A DNA stretch of 64,000 nucleotides from Rivularia sp. MS3 (GTDB lineage: Bacteria > Cyanobacteriota > Cyanobacteriia > Cyanobacteriales > Nostocaceae). The stretch lies in the NCBI GenBank assembly GCA_019192545.1, contig JAHCMI010000009.1, forward strand, positions 1 to 64,000, read 5' to 3'. The translations under genes and the position numbers were made by a program. Positions 36,811 through 46,120 of this stretch are shown here, in pieces. How positions within the stretch are numbered: the first letter of the stretch is position 1; each line of letters starts with the position of its first letter. The notes beneath the pieces were generated by a model, which was given only the letters and a program-made list of their open reading frames with translations, did no database searches and had not been told where the DNA came from.

Positions 36811-37554
36811 TTATTTAATAATCCATTTTCGCCAATCAACGTTATTCTCCTCACACGGTTGATATAATTCTGCCTTACCAGATACAAGCACTTGAGCAAT
36901 CATCTGCATCGATTTAGTTTTACTGGGCACATAAAATTCAGAACTAGGATTATATACATCGGGATGATGCCAATTATCTAGTTGAATAATTTGAGTTAAT
37001 TCTGAAGGTACTATTTCTCTAAATTCTGTTTCGGTTGCTAGAATTTGCGTGCGATATTTATTTGCTAAATGAATTATCAAGTCAAAATTAAAGTTATCTT
37101 TTATCTTGGGATGTCTGGGAATTTCACTTGAGTTAATTATAATTTTTTTACCGCGAATCGCGACTACTAAATATTCCGGGATTTCTTGCTCATTTTCTTC
37201 CCATACATCAAATCCTTCCCCACAAATAATTCCTGCAACAGACATATCTTGATAATCTTGTTTGTTTCTTTCTAATTCACTCAATAGATATTTAACCGGA
37301 TAATAAATTGCAAACGGTTCATTTATCAAAACACGGCTGCTAAATGCAGAAACCACCAGCACTGGTTCAACACCATTTAAACCATACCAAATAACTATTT
37401 CTTCTATCGTCAAAGCCCAATCGATATCATTCCTAAATCCGGTAAGACGAGCAGTAACCATATCATAATTCATATTATTAAAACCTGGAAAATCAAGATT
37501 AGCCGCAGCTTTGTCCAGACAATTAAGAATATCTTCTGTAGTAAAATTTTTCAT
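36811..37554 (-). CDS. DUF7003-like protein
   Basis: 247 residues, ATG at 37554. The N-terminal pattern ILNCLDKAAANLDFPGF, TARLTGFRNDIDWALTIEEI and VLVVSAFS resembles the DUF7003 group, though this is from memory of the pattern. No catalytic motif, signal peptide or membrane segment is visible. It ends QPCEENNVDWRKWIIK. It stands alone on the minus strand. Function unknown. Confidence 0.6.
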   Translation of the reverse strand: MKNFTTEDILNCLDKAAANLDFPGFNNMNYDMVTARLTGFRNDIDWALTIEEIVIWYGLNGVEPVLVVSAFSSRVLINEPFAIYYPVKYLLSELERNKQDYQDMSVAGIICGEGFDVWEENEQEIPEYLVVAIRGKKIIINSSEIPRHPKIKDNFNFDLIIHLANKYRTQILATETEFREIVPSELTQIIQLDNWHHPDVYNPSSEFYVPSKTKSMQMIAQVLVSGKAELYQPCEENNVDWRKWIIK

Positions 37555-37567
37555 TTGATATCAAACA

Positions 37568-37684
37568 TACAGCACTTTTCAAGCTTCATAGAATACAGAT
37601 TAACCTCACCCCTCTCATTAATAAGGAGAGAGGAAGGGGGTGAGGTTTCCACATGTGTAGAACTAAATTGAAAACCGTTAAATT
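37568..37684. repeat. CCTCACCCC hairpin element, copy 3
   Basis: TTAACCTCACCCCTCTC (37590-37606) pairs with the segment ending in GGGGGTGAGGTTT (37637-37649), and the flanks GAATACAGAT and GTAGAACTAAATTGAAAAC match copy 2 (9634-9756). The outer TATAGCG ends have decayed. Confidence 0.6.
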
Positions 37685-37780
37685 ATTTTAAAATAGCATT
37701 CAGCACCAATAACTACATTAATCTTTCACTAAAATTGTTAAATCTAATATAAATCATGATTTGCTTCCCGATTTATAACT

Positions 37781-38530
37781 ATGATTAACCCCCGTGAAAT
37801 TTACGATTTAATGTTAGATTATGGCAATAAAAATACTCAAATAAAAGAAATAATTATCGGTTTAACTTGGACTTTATGTTTAACTGAAGGTGCTGGTTTA
37901 TGCATGAGTCCGGGGATGCTGACTCGAACATTACCTTTCTCCGGAACTTTAGTAAACAAATCAATTTCTGAATTAGCTCCTTGGTTACATTCGTGGAATC
38001 CTTTTCAGGCAACTATCGGAATGGCAGCGATTAATTCTGTTATAAATTCTAATTCTAATTTACCCGATACTGGTACGCTTTTATCTCCCGATAGTTCTGC
38101 AAATTTAGCTGTATTTGAGCATTTTTTACCACAAATTCGCAACAAAAATGTTTGTATAATTGGACGCTATCCGGGATTAAATAAGTATTCCGAAGAAATG
38201 CAAATGCAAGTAATAGAACTTAATCCAGGCCCAGAAGATTTTCCCGCACCAGCTTCAGAATATTTGCTACCAGAAGCCGAATGGGTATTTTTAACTGCTA
38301 CTTCTATTGCTAATAAAACCTTTCCTCGCTTGGTTCAATTAGCGAAAAATTCTAAATTAGTTTTAATGGGACCTACTCTTCCTTGGCTGCCAGATTTAAA
38401 ACAAATAGGAATCGATTATTTAGCAGGAGTTAAAGTTACCAATTTGCCAGCTTTAAGAGAAACAGTTGCCGAAGGTGGTGGTGTGAGAATTTTTGAAACT
38501 GGGATTCAATATTCCGTGGTTGAATTATAA
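37781..38530 (+). CDS. DUF364/DUF4213 family protein
   Basis: 249 residues. The N-terminal part (ITGLTW-like IIIGLTWTLCLTEGAGLCMS) corresponds to the DUF4213 enolase-like region. The C-terminal part (NVCIIGRYPGL, EWVFLTATSIANKTFPRLVQ, LVLMGPTLPWLPDLKQIGID) is the DUF364 Rossmann-like domain. These proteins are thought to bind metals or metal chelates, but the activity is unproven. Short heptamer repeats follow the stop. Probably monocistronic. Confidence 0.78.
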   Translation: MINPREIYDLMLDYGNKNTQIKEIIIGLTWTLCLTEGAGLCMSPGMLTRTLPFSGTLVNKSISELAPWLHSWNPFQATIGMAAINSVINSNSNLPDTGTLLSPDSSANLAVFEHFLPQIRNKNVCIIGRYPGLNKYSEEMQMQVIELNPGPEDFPAPASEYLLPEAEWVFLTATSIANKTFPRLVQLAKNSKLVLMGPTLPWLPDLKQIGIDYLAGVKVTNLPALRETVAEGGGVRIFETGIQYSVVEL

Positions 38531-38564
38531 GTAATTAAGGTTAAAGGTTAAAGGTTAGGATTTA

Positions 38565-38640
38565 TAAGTTACTTGCTTAGTGTTAACTGTTCACTGTTGA
38601 CTGCTCACTGCTCACTGCTCACTGCTCACTGCTCACTGCT
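38565..38640. repeat. Heptamer repeat CTGCTCA
   Basis: About ten tandem CTGCTCA/CTGTTCA units ending exactly at the stop codon of the deaminase gene on the minus strand, whose last codons are therefore adjacent to the array. Confidence 0.85.
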
Positions 38641-39083
38641 CAAAGCGGATATTTACTATGAAGTTGTTTACATTCTGCTTTTAATATTCCCGATTTGATT
38701 TTTATGGAAGCTGGGGATTTAGTTACTACTTCTTCACATGACATATTAATCATATTGGGATTGTAATCATCTTCAAAATCCCCAGCACCTGCACCATAAA
38801 CTATTTCGGAAATACCAGCCCAAAAGATAGTCGCAGCACACATTGCACAGGGTTCGCAGGTTGAATATAGTGTATATCCCGATTCTAAAGCAGCAGTTTT
38901 CAAGCGTTTAGTTAATTTACGTAGAACATTAACTTCCGCGTGACAGGTTGGATCGGCATCTGATTCTACAGTATTACCGGCTTTCTCAACTATTTCGTTA
39001 TTCTTCACAATCACCGCACCAAAAGGGGTTTCGCTTTTCTCTGCTTCGGCGATCGCTATTTGCATTATTTCTTCAGGAGACAT
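38640..39083 (-). CDS. Nucleoside deaminase (guanine deaminase/TadA-like)
   Basis: 147-residue zinc deaminase of the CDA superfamily. The zinc and catalytic motifs are TCHAEVNVL (C-H-A-E) and STCEPCAMCAATIFWAGI (P-C-x-x-C). The family hydrolyses the amino group of guanine, cytosine or related bases. TadA is usually longer and N-terminally different, and the YGAGAGDFEDDYNP insertion fits guanine-deaminase-like members, so the substrate is left open. Starts at the ATG at 39083 with AGGAGA close upstream. Confidence 0.85.
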   Translation of the reverse strand: MSPEEIMQIAIAEAEKSETPFGAVIVKNNEIVEKAGNTVESDADPTCHAEVNVLRKLTKRLKTAALESGYTLYSTCEPCAMCAATIFWAGISEIVYGAGAGDFEDDYNPNMINMSCEEVVTKSPASIKIKSGILKAECKQLHSKYPL

Positions 39084-39084
39084 A

Positions 39085-39127
39085 ATCAGTTATCAGTGAA
39101 CAGTGAACAGTGAACAGTGAACTGTTA
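39085..39127. repeat. Heptamer short tandem repeat
   Basis: AGTGAACAGTGAACAGTGAAC array between the divergent deaminase and DUF2157 genes. Confidence 0.8.
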
Positions 39128-39168
39128 AATTACGACTATAACAATCATAGGTCTAATTGTTAACTATT

Positions 39169-40563
39169 ATGATAATAGACAGTTTCAGGGCTAAATTACG
39201 CAAGGAAGCTCAAATTTGGCGAGATGAGGGAATAATAGAGGATTCGCAATACGAACAGTTATCCCAAAGGTATCAGTTTGATAGTTTAGATAATGTTGCT
39301 CAAGACCGATTTATTTTTATTTTGATTGGAGTTGGTTGTATACTTGTTGGTCTGGGAGCAATTACTTTTGTCGCTGCGAATTGGCAAGCATGGTCTCGTG
39401 AAGTAAAGTTAGTTTTACTATTAAGTCTATTCTTCGCAACAAATATTATTGGTTTTTTCTTGTGGAGAGAACCTGTTTTTGATAATGCTGGTAAAAAACG
39501 CCGACAGCGCAAGCGAATATTTGGACATGGTTTATTACTTTTAGGCGCTCTACTTTTAGGCGCAAATATGGCTTTTATGGCGCAGACATTCCATATAAGC
39601 GGTGCCGATTACGAACTGTATTTATTTTGGGGAATTGGCGTTTTGGTAATGGCTTATGGTTTGCGCTTGGCTTCTTTAGGGGTGTTTGCTTTTGTTTTGA
39701 TTAATATCGGTTATTTTATCGGGTTAGGAAGATTATGGAGCGATTTTTATGAATTGTCTTTATCAACTCTAATGTTGGAACATATGCCAATTCTTTGGTT
39801 GGGGCTATTTGTTCCCTTAGCGTATATGAGTAAGTCACGATGGATTTTTGCATTATCTACAATTGCTTTTGCTATTTCGCTGCAATTTAATCTAGGTAGA
39901 TATTACGGAACATCTTGGATAATTCCTTTTGCTTTTGCACTACCAGGAGCTTTACTGTGGAGCTATGACGATTTACTTTTTCCCAAAGTTAACCAAAGAT
40001 GGTTTCAATCGGTTGCGCGTAATGTAGCGCTGTTGTTTTTCAGTGTTTTATTTTATATCCTTTCTTTCCGGTTATATTGGCGATTTGCTGATTATTCTAA
40101 CGAATACAACTCAATATCAAACTTATTTTTATTAATAGATTTGCTAATTCTTACGGCTTTAAGCTTATATCAGTGGTTTAATTTACTTCGTCCCAAACGT
40201 AACCGTCAACTGCAAATAATCGGTATAAATAATATTACAATTGCTATATTCGTAATCATGGCTGCTTTTGCACCAATTTTAAAACAAAACATTGGTGAAA
40301 TGTGGTTTTTAGCAATTTGTATTTTCAATATACTCTTAGCAATATTAGCTTGCGGCATGATTCGCGAAGGGTTGGAATCCAACCAAAGACGTGCTTTTTG
40401 GGGAGGAATGATTTTATTAACGCTGCAAATTATTTCCCGAATGCTGGAATACGATACAGCTTTATTACTCAAATCTTTAGTTTTCGTTTTATGCGGAGTT
40501 GCTGTGATTGGCGCAGGATTATGGTTTGAACGACATCTAAATTCAGTGAACAGTCATCAGTGA
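39169..40563 (+). CDS. DUF2157 integral membrane protein
   Basis: 464 residues from the ATG at 39169 (a TTG lies 12 bp upstream). The cytoplasmic head (FRAKLRKEAQIWRDEGIIED) is the DUF2157 opening with its YEQLSQRY segment. About a dozen hydrophobic helices follow, starting at FIFILIGVGCILVGLGAITF. The protein resembles inner-membrane proteins that occur with GDYXXLXY partners in cyanobacteria and proteobacteria; the role is unknown. The next gene begins 31 bp downstream and is its expected partner. Confidence 0.83.
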   Translation: MIIDSFRAKLRKEAQIWRDEGIIEDSQYEQLSQRYQFDSLDNVAQDRFIFILIGVGCILVGLGAITFVAANWQAWSREVKLVLLLSLFFATNIIGFFLWREPVFDNAGKKRRQRKRIFGHGLLLLGALLLGANMAFMAQTFHISGADYELYLFWGIGVLVMAYGLRLASLGVFAFVLINIGYFIGLGRLWSDFYELSLSTLMLEHMPILWLGLFVPLAYMSKSRWIFALSTIAFAISLQFNLGRYYGTSWIIPFAFALPGALLWSYDDLLFPKVNQRWFQSVARNVALLFFSVLFYILSFRLYWRFADYSNEYNSISNLFLLIDLLILTALSLYQWFNLLRPKRNRQLQIIGINNITIAIFVIMAAFAPILKQNIGEMWFLAICIFNILLAILACGMIREGLESNQRRAFWGGMILLTLQIISRMLEYDTALLLKSLVFVLCGVAVIGAGLWFERHLNSVNSHQ

Positions 40564-40594
40564 ATTACTAACTACTAACTACTAATAACTAATT

Positions 40595-41251
40595 ATGAAA
40601 TCTCAACCTTTTCCAGATGAATCTTCAGAGAAACAACTTATTCCCGATTTTAAGGCAGATTCGTTGCCAAATAATAAACCAATTCCAATTCTTAGATTTG
40701 TAATACCTTTATTAATCCAAGCTGGTTTACTTTTCTCGATACCAGCGCAATCAGCTTATACCTACATTACAGGTAGAACTGTTATTTTACAAACTGTACC
40801 TGTAGACCCTTATAGCTTATTAACAGGTTATTATCAAGTTCTCAGTTACGACATTTCTACACGAAGTACTTTAGAGCAACTCCCTGGTAGCAAAGACATA
40901 TTAAAAGATGGAAAAAGTTTTTATGTAATTCTTCAAGAAGTTAAATCAACTGACAGAGAAATTCCCAAAGCATGGAAACCAGTACGTTTAACTAAAGAAA
41001 TTCCCGATTCTCTTCCAGATAATCAAGTCGCTTTGAAAGGTAATTATCAATATGGACGAGTTAAATATGGTTTAGAACAATATAATATGCCAGAAGACCA
41101 GCGCAATCAAATTAATCGTAATATATCTCAAGCAAGACGAAGCGCAGCCCAAAGAGACAAACAGCCCATAGTAGTAGAAATCAAGGTTGATTCGCGAGGT
41201 AAATCAGTACCTGTAAGCATGTGGGTGAAAGAAAAAAATTATCGGTTTTAA
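40595..41251 (+). CDS. GDYXXLXY-domain membrane-anchored protein
   Basis: 218 residues with one N-terminal membrane helix (LRFVIPLLIQAGLLFSIP) and an extracytoplasmic domain. The family motif appears as TGYYQVLSYDIS, i.e. GYYxxLxY rather than GDYxxLxY, as is also the case for some members. RTVILQTVPVDPYSLLTG precedes it. This gene regularly follows DUF2157, as here with 31 bp spacing, so the two probably form one complex. Activity unknown. Confidence 0.78.
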   Translation: MKSQPFPDESSEKQLIPDFKADSLPNNKPIPILRFVIPLLIQAGLLFSIPAQSAYTYITGRTVILQTVPVDPYSLLTGYYQVLSYDISTRSTLEQLPGSKDILKDGKSFYVILQEVKSTDREIPKAWKPVRLTKEIPDSLPDNQVALKGNYQYGRVKYGLEQYNMPEDQRNQINRNISQARRSAAQRDKQPIVVEIKVDSRGKSVPVSMWVKEKNYRF

Positions 41252-41418
41252 CAGTTAACAGCGAACAGTGCATAATTAATAACTCAAATGTTCTTGATAA
41301 GAGCTTAAACCCTTAGATTTAAGACTTTAGCTAAAAAAAATCTATAAAAATTATCAAAACCACAGCCTCATTTTTAACTTTGTAAACTAGCTACTGCCCA
41401 CTGCTAACTGTTCACTGT

Positions 41419-41667
41419 TTACTGCTCCTTGTCTTCATGACGCAATTGCCAAGCTGCACCAAAAGCGGCACCGGCTCCTGCTAATAAGCCAGTACTCATT
41501 CCTTGCATTGTTTTACTAATGGGATCTTGAGTCAAACATTCACTTGTTACCTTAGTTGCATTAATACACATGCTGCTTTCCGCCCAGCTTGAAGTACCTC
41601 CAAGCACTACACCAGCCATACTACAAGAGACAACTAACATTAACAGTCGCTGATTTTTTCTATCCAT
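41419..41667 (-). CDS. Small secreted protein, unknown function
   Basis: 82 residues. The cleavable signal peptide MDRKNQRLLMLVVSCSMAG through GGTSSWAES is clear. The mature part is short, has two cysteines (CINATKVTSEC) and a Gly/Ala-rich possible membrane stretch (GMSTGLLAGAGAAFGAAW), then a charged end. No family recognised. The heptamer repeat CTGCTAACTGTTCACTG lies just past its stop. Confidence 0.6.
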   Translation of the reverse strand: MDRKNQRLLMLVVSCSMAGVVLGGTSSWAESSMCINATKVTSECLTQDPISKTMQGMSTGLLAGAGAAFGAAWQLRHEDKEQ

Positions 41668-41823
41668 AGATAGTTTTTAAAATATCTTTAGTATTAATTC
41701 TTCATTCAATGTACATAAAAGTTCATATTTTGTCAGCATAGTTTGTATAAAACAGTGAATTTTTTTGAAATAATTTTGAGTTCCTGTCTGTGAGGTTTAT
41801 GTAGCGCTGTCTCATGCAGAATA

Positions 41824-41914
41824 GCGAAACCTGCATAGGCGGGTTTCGCTTGTTGGTTTATTTAAACGCCTTAAGATCCCCCCAACCCCCCTTATAAAGG
41901 GGGGCTTGCTTAAG
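41824..41914. repeat. Two hairpin repeats, including a GATCCCCC element
   Basis: GCGAAACC (41824-41831) pairs with GGTTTCGC (41842-41849). CTTAAG (41870-41875) and CTTAAG (41909-41914) bracket CCCCCC/GGGGGG (41886-41891, 41899-41904). The second sits directly past the stop of the PEP-CTERM-like gene and may end its transcript, though no T-tract is seen. The GATCCCCC core recurs in the 53759-53940 element. Confidence 0.5.
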
Positions 41915-41922
41915 TCCTAATA

Positions 41923-42636
41923 TTACAAAAATCTAATTTTCGATTTAGTTAAAACCACTGTGGCAGCTAATCCGACAAATATAGTCGCGGGCAAGCCTGA
42001 CTCTGGTACTTTCCTTCTACGTGGTGGTTCATCTTTCTTAGCGTAGGTATAGGTAACGGATACTGAAGCACCAGCAAAAGTTTCAAAACCTGCTACTAGA
42101 TTACCAGGCCCGGTAGCTTTTGAGTTACCGATAGCTTCAACAAATAGATTAAAACTACCATCGCCGACGAAGGGAGTAAAGTCATCCGGCACGGTGAAAA
42201 GTGCTGATTCTTTTTCAGAATCAGATATTCCTGTTAGTTTTACGCCGGAGGTGCCATCAAAATCTAAAACTTCATCGTATGCTTCTAAATTTTGTTCAAT
42301 TGATGCAGTGGGTAAAGCTACAAGTAATAAAGAACTATCAGGCTTTTTTAAACTGATTTCTGCGGCAAGATTCCCCGTAACCAAAGCTGCTTGAGCATCT
42401 CTGTTTTCTAATTCAACAGAACCTTCGACGTTACCACTCATTTCAAATAAAACGCTTTCTAGCTCTCCTAATCTGCTGTCAAATTTAGGTAAGTTAATTT
42501 GTTTTGAAAAATTAGTTTTCTCTAAATCAATCGAACTTTCGTATTGCAGCGTAGATGCTTGTGCGGCATTAATAGGCGCTAATATTGCAGCAAAAGCTGC
42601 TACCATCACCTTAGTTTTGGAAATGGATAGATGCAT
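41923..42636 (-). CDS. Secreted protein with PEP-CTERM-like sorting tail (choice-of-anchor E-like)
   Basis: 237 residues. An N-terminal signal peptide (VMVAAFAAILAPINAAQAST) leads to a beta-rich exported domain: ESSIDLEKTNFSKQINLPKF, ELESVLFEMSGNVEGSVELE and SVSVTYTYAK, resembling the choice-of-anchor E group. The end is KVPESG, a hydrophobic helix (LPATIFVGLAATVVL) and basic residues KSKIRF, the tripartite PEP-CTERM type signal processed by exosortase. Substrate of the sorting system and role are unknown. Confidence 0.72.
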   Translation of the reverse strand: MHLSISKTKVMVAAFAAILAPINAAQASTLQYESSIDLEKTNFSKQINLPKFDSRLGELESVLFEMSGNVEGSVELENRDAQAALVTGNLAAEISLKKPDSSLLLVALPTASIEQNLEAYDEVLDFDGTSGVKLTGISDSEKESALFTVPDDFTPFVGDGSFNLFVEAIGNSKATGPGNLVAGFETFAGASVSVTYTYAKKDEPPRRRKVPESGLPATIFVGLAATVVLTKSKIRFL

Positions 42637-42926
42637 AATTATTTAACCTATATATTGTTTGCGTTTTTATGATTTTTTTTCAACGCACCCTTGTTTCTTA
42701 AAAAGAGATTAATTGAGTTAATTATTTTAAGCAATATTACTTAAGTATATTCATGAAATATTTACAAAAAAACTCCGGATACATCCAGATATATATTTTT
42801 TTTGTAAGTAATTACCCAATTATTGAAGTTGAGTAGATTCAATTAGTAAAAACTTTATAAATGAACGGTTAATATTTTACAAACTTAACTGTTCAAATCA
42901 AATATATTCTTTGAAATAGTCAGCGT

Positions 42927-43712
42927 CTATGGTGTTTGTACTGATTTTAGAACCTTATTCTTTTTTATAATCATGGGAAGCTGCCACCAAGCGAGATAAG
43001 GATACTTGTGATGTTCTTCGTGGTAGCCGAAATGATAGCAAGTAATAAATGACCAAATAAATGGACGGTAAATGCTTTGAGTGCGGTGAGAATTTTGATA
43101 TCCTTCTGATGGTTCTTTGTGTGGTAAATACGTTCCGAAATAGAATAATTGAATAGAACTTAGTAGTAATGGTAAAGCCCAAAATACAAGTAAATTAATT
43201 TCTGGAATATTGAATATAATTCTTACAGAATGATAAGCGATTGTCATTCCTAAAAAACGCAACCAACTCCAATAGCGGAACATAAAATAAAAATACCAAG
43301 CAAAGAAGTTTTTATATTTACCATTATGATAATCTGGGTCAAGTTTGCTCGCAGGGTATTGATGGTGTTGATGATGTCTTTTTAGTAGTTTGCGGTAAGA
43401 AAAAAACGCATATAAAATTACACATAAATAGCCAATATAATTATTTATTTGAGAGTTTTTCGGAAACACTACACCATGCATTGCATCATGAGCAGTTATA
43501 AACAGCCCCGTAAACAAAAATGCCTGCCATAGAATTGCCAATGCAATCAATATTTTATTAGTTTCAAAAATACTTATATTAATACATTCTCCCAGGCTTA
43601 TTGTCCAGACAGCTACAATTATAAAAGCAATTATCAATCCAATAAAGTTTTTACTATATTGAATAAGTTTTTCAAATTTATTTGAGAAGAGAATGAATAA
43701 TAATAAAACCAT
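42927..43712 (-). CDS. crtW: Beta-carotene ketolase (CrtW type)
   Basis: Membrane diiron enzyme that adds 4-keto groups to beta-carotene or its derivatives, giving echinenone, canthaxanthin or ketomyxol pigments. About 261 residues if the ATG at 43712 is used; a TTG at 43736 also opens the frame. CrtW signatures are ITAHDAMHGVVFP, LLKRHHQHHQYPAS and YHFGYHEEHHKYPYLAWWQL, which supply the three His clusters; FYFGTYLPHKEP is also diagnostic. Hydrophobic helices flank them. Monocistronic, in AT-rich surroundings; two genes upstream (46121) is an isoprenoid isomerase. Confidence 0.9.
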   Translation of the reverse strand: MVLLLFILFSNKFEKLIQYSKNFIGLIIAFIIVAVWTISLGECINISIFETNKILIALAILWQAFLFTGLFITAHDAMHGVVFPKNSQINNYIGYLCVILYAFFSYRKLLKRHHQHHQYPASKLDPDYHNGKYKNFFAWYFYFMFRYWSWLRFLGMTIAYHSVRIIFNIPEINLLVFWALPLLLSSIQLFYFGTYLPHKEPSEGYQNSHRTQSIYRPFIWSFITCYHFGYHEEHHKYPYLAWWQLPMIIKKNKVLKSVQTP

Positions 43713-44069
43713 AAGATAGGGTTCAAAACATCCCAATTAGAGAATATAATCAAAAATATATCGTAGCGAAAGTATTTTACTCTTTTGATATATTGAGAGC
43801 AAGATAATCCCACTACAAATTTCGATAAGTACAACGATCAACTTATTTACTTAAATAGTTATATTGATTACATCTAAATTGAATTAGTTCGCAAACGGAT
43901 GTAGTTCGTAGAACAATTTTTTTCATAAGCAATTAAGCTAACTTAATGTTATTTATAATTTCAACGATAATTTTTATGTTGACTTAAAACTAATTAAAAG
44001 AGACGTAGCAGTGCGCCACGTCTCTACATTTTTCAATTAATATTCATGATTAGCAACTGTTAACTGATT
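43713..44069. other. Intergenic region between sppA and crtW
   Basis: AT-rich and without a gene; it includes the likely sppA terminator (43996-44025) and must hold the crtW promoter on its minus strand, for which no motif was identified. Confidence 0.5.
43996..44025 (-). terminator. Probable terminator downstream of sppA
   Basis: AGAGACGT (43999-44006) pairs with ACGTCTCT (44018-44025). On the minus strand the stem is followed by TTTAATT. A member of the same repeat family as 11306 and 60958. Confidence 0.5.
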
Positions 44070-45902
44070 CTACTCAATCACTAAGTTAAAAGGTAAACGA
44101 GCATATACGTCTAATGGGTCATTCATACTTTGTACGGCTGCTATTTCTGCTTTTAATTTCTCAAATTCAACCGTCAAAGGATGATTTGATTCGAGTAAAT
44201 TTTTGTTGTTACTACTTTTAAAAACAGTTTGAGTTTCTTCTGAAACCTTTCCGAAAAATCTTTCGCTGAAACTGCTGCGTCTGGGATACTCTTGTAATTG
44301 CCATTTATCCCCTAACTTTGCTTCTGTTGCAGCATATTCGATAGCTGCATCTAAACCACCAATTTCATCCACCAAACCAATGTCTTTTGCAGCTTTACCA
44401 GACCAAACTCTTCCCTGAGCAATTTCTGCAACCTTCGCTTGAGGCAAATTTCGACCTTTAGCGACTTTTTCTAAAAATTTATTATAAATTCGGTTGACGC
44501 TGCTTTGAAAAATAGCTAATTCCGCATCAGATTGGGGACGAGTCGCCGTTCCGATATCGGCATATTTTGCTGTTTTGACACTATCCCAAGTAATACCGTT
44601 GTCGTTAGCTAATTTTTGAATATTGGGTATGCTGCCAAATACACCAATCGAACCCGTAATCGTATTTGGTTCGGCAAAAATGCGGTTGGAATCTACAGCT
44701 ATCCAATAACCACCGGATGCCGCTGTATCGCCCATTGATACCACAACTGGCTTCACATCGCGAGTTAATCTAATTTCTCGTTGAATTATTTCCGATGCAG
44801 TAGCGCTACCACCAGGAGAATTTACCCGCAAAACCACTGCTTTGACATCTTTATCTTGACGAAGACGGCGGAAAATCTTAGCAAAGCGGGTTCCTCCGAC
44901 TTCTCCACCTTCACCATCGCCGTTAACTATAGCGCCCTCTGCATAAACTACTGCTATTTTATTTTCAGAATCTCTACTCAAACTCTTATCGGCAATTTGA
45001 GCATATTCATCTAAATCGATTTGTTTAAAGGATTTTTCCTTACTGTCAGTTTTGGTTAACTGTTTTAATTGTGTAACTACTTCATCAAAATATGCTACTT
45101 TATCCACCAAACGGTTGGTTTTAGCTTCATCTGGTTCTAAAAGACCTTTAGTATCGGCAATTGATTGTAGCTGCTGCGGAGTCATTTTACGACTTTTACC
45201 TACAGTACCGCGCCATTCACCCCATAAATCGTTTAATAATATTTGAATTTGCTCGCGGTTTTCTGGACTTAACTGTTTTAAAACCAAAGGCTCAACTGCA
45301 CCTTTGAATTTTCCTACACGAACAATCTGCACTCCAACACCAAACTTTTCCAAAGCTCCAGCTAAAAACATCGGTTGCGAACTGAAACCGTTAATTTCCA
45401 TTCCTCCATAAGGATTAACCATAACGGTATTCGCCACCGAACTGAGGTAATATTCTTTTTCACCCCATCCCACACCGTAAGCAACAACTTTTTTACCAGA
45501 ATCGCGGAATTTTCCTAACGCTTTACGAATCTCTTTAAGAGTTGCAAAACCCGCACTTCCTGCTCCCGATGCGTTTCTTGCATCCAAATAAACCCCAACA
45601 ATTCGCTTGTCAGTACGAGCTTTTTCTAAAGCATCTAAAACCGAACGTAATGTCATCTGCTTCTGATAATTACCCGAAAGCGCTTGCTGTAAAACTAAAC
45701 CGGAATCGGGTTTTCCATCAGTAATTTGAGTTGATAAATCAAATACCAACATTGAAGAATCTTTTACTTTCGGTTCCGAATCTGAAGAAGCAGCAGCAAA
45801 AACTAGTAGGAAAAATCCTACAGTACTTATACTTCCAAAAATAAACAGCCCTAATAAACTTCCAATTAAACTAGCAAAAGTTTGTTTAATAAAATTACCC
45901 AT
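44070..45902 (-). CDS. sppA: Signal peptide peptidase SppA, 67-kDa type
   Basis: Membrane-bound serine protease that clears signal peptides; in cyanobacteria it is linked to light acclimation and phycobilisome turnover. 610 residues. One N-terminal transmembrane helix (FIFGSISTVGFFLLVFAAAS) anchors two tandem S49 domains. The Ser/Lys dyad is visible: Lys in VGKFKGAVEPL of the first domain and Ser in GDTAASGGYWIAV of the second, as in the 67-kDa E. coli form. The last residues RLPFNLVIE lie close to a heptamer-like CAACTGTTAACTG repeat. Confidence 0.93.
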   Translation of the reverse strand: MGNFIKQTFASLIGSLLGLFIFGSISTVGFFLLVFAAASSDSEPKVKDSSMLVFDLSTQITDGKPDSGLVLQQALSGNYQKQMTLRSVLDALEKARTDKRIVGVYLDARNASGAGSAGFATLKEIRKALGKFRDSGKKVVAYGVGWGEKEYYLSSVANTVMVNPYGGMEINGFSSQPMFLAGALEKFGVGVQIVRVGKFKGAVEPLVLKQLSPENREQIQILLNDLWGEWRGTVGKSRKMTPQQLQSIADTKGLLEPDEAKTNRLVDKVAYFDEVVTQLKQLTKTDSKEKSFKQIDLDEYAQIADKSLSRDSENKIAVVYAEGAIVNGDGEGGEVGGTRFAKIFRRLRQDKDVKAVVLRVNSPGGSATASEIIQREIRLTRDVKPVVVSMGDTAASGGYWIAVDSNRIFAEPNTITGSIGVFGSIPNIQKLANDNGITWDSVKTAKYADIGTATRPQSDAELAIFQSSVNRIYNKFLEKVAKGRNLPQAKVAEIAQGRVWSGKAAKDIGLVDEIGGLDAAIEYAATEAKLGDKWQLQEYPRRSSFSERFFGKVSEETQTVFKSSNNKNLLESNHPLTVEFEKLKAEIAAVQSMNDPLDVYARLPFNLVIE

Positions 45903-45954
45903 ATTATCCCCGGTTTTACTAATAAATATTTACGCTTATCTATATTGTAAAAAT

Positions 45955-45990
45955 TGTAGTAGCGCATAAGCGCGTCAGCGCAACTACCCG
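45955..45990. repeat. GCGC-rich dispersed hairpin fragment
   Basis: TTGTAGTAGCGCATAAGCGC followed by GTCAGCGCAACTAC, an imperfect relative of the 1789-1834 palindrome, upstream of sppA. Confidence 0.5.
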
Positions 45991-46120
45991 ATCAAAATTT
46001 TCCTCCGTGCATTACTTCGTATTGCAAAAATTATCCTTGATTATTTACGTTATATTTCTAATGTCTCCTAAAAATATTGTTCCTAACACCGAAAAAATGC
46101 TCAATAATTGAAACATACAA

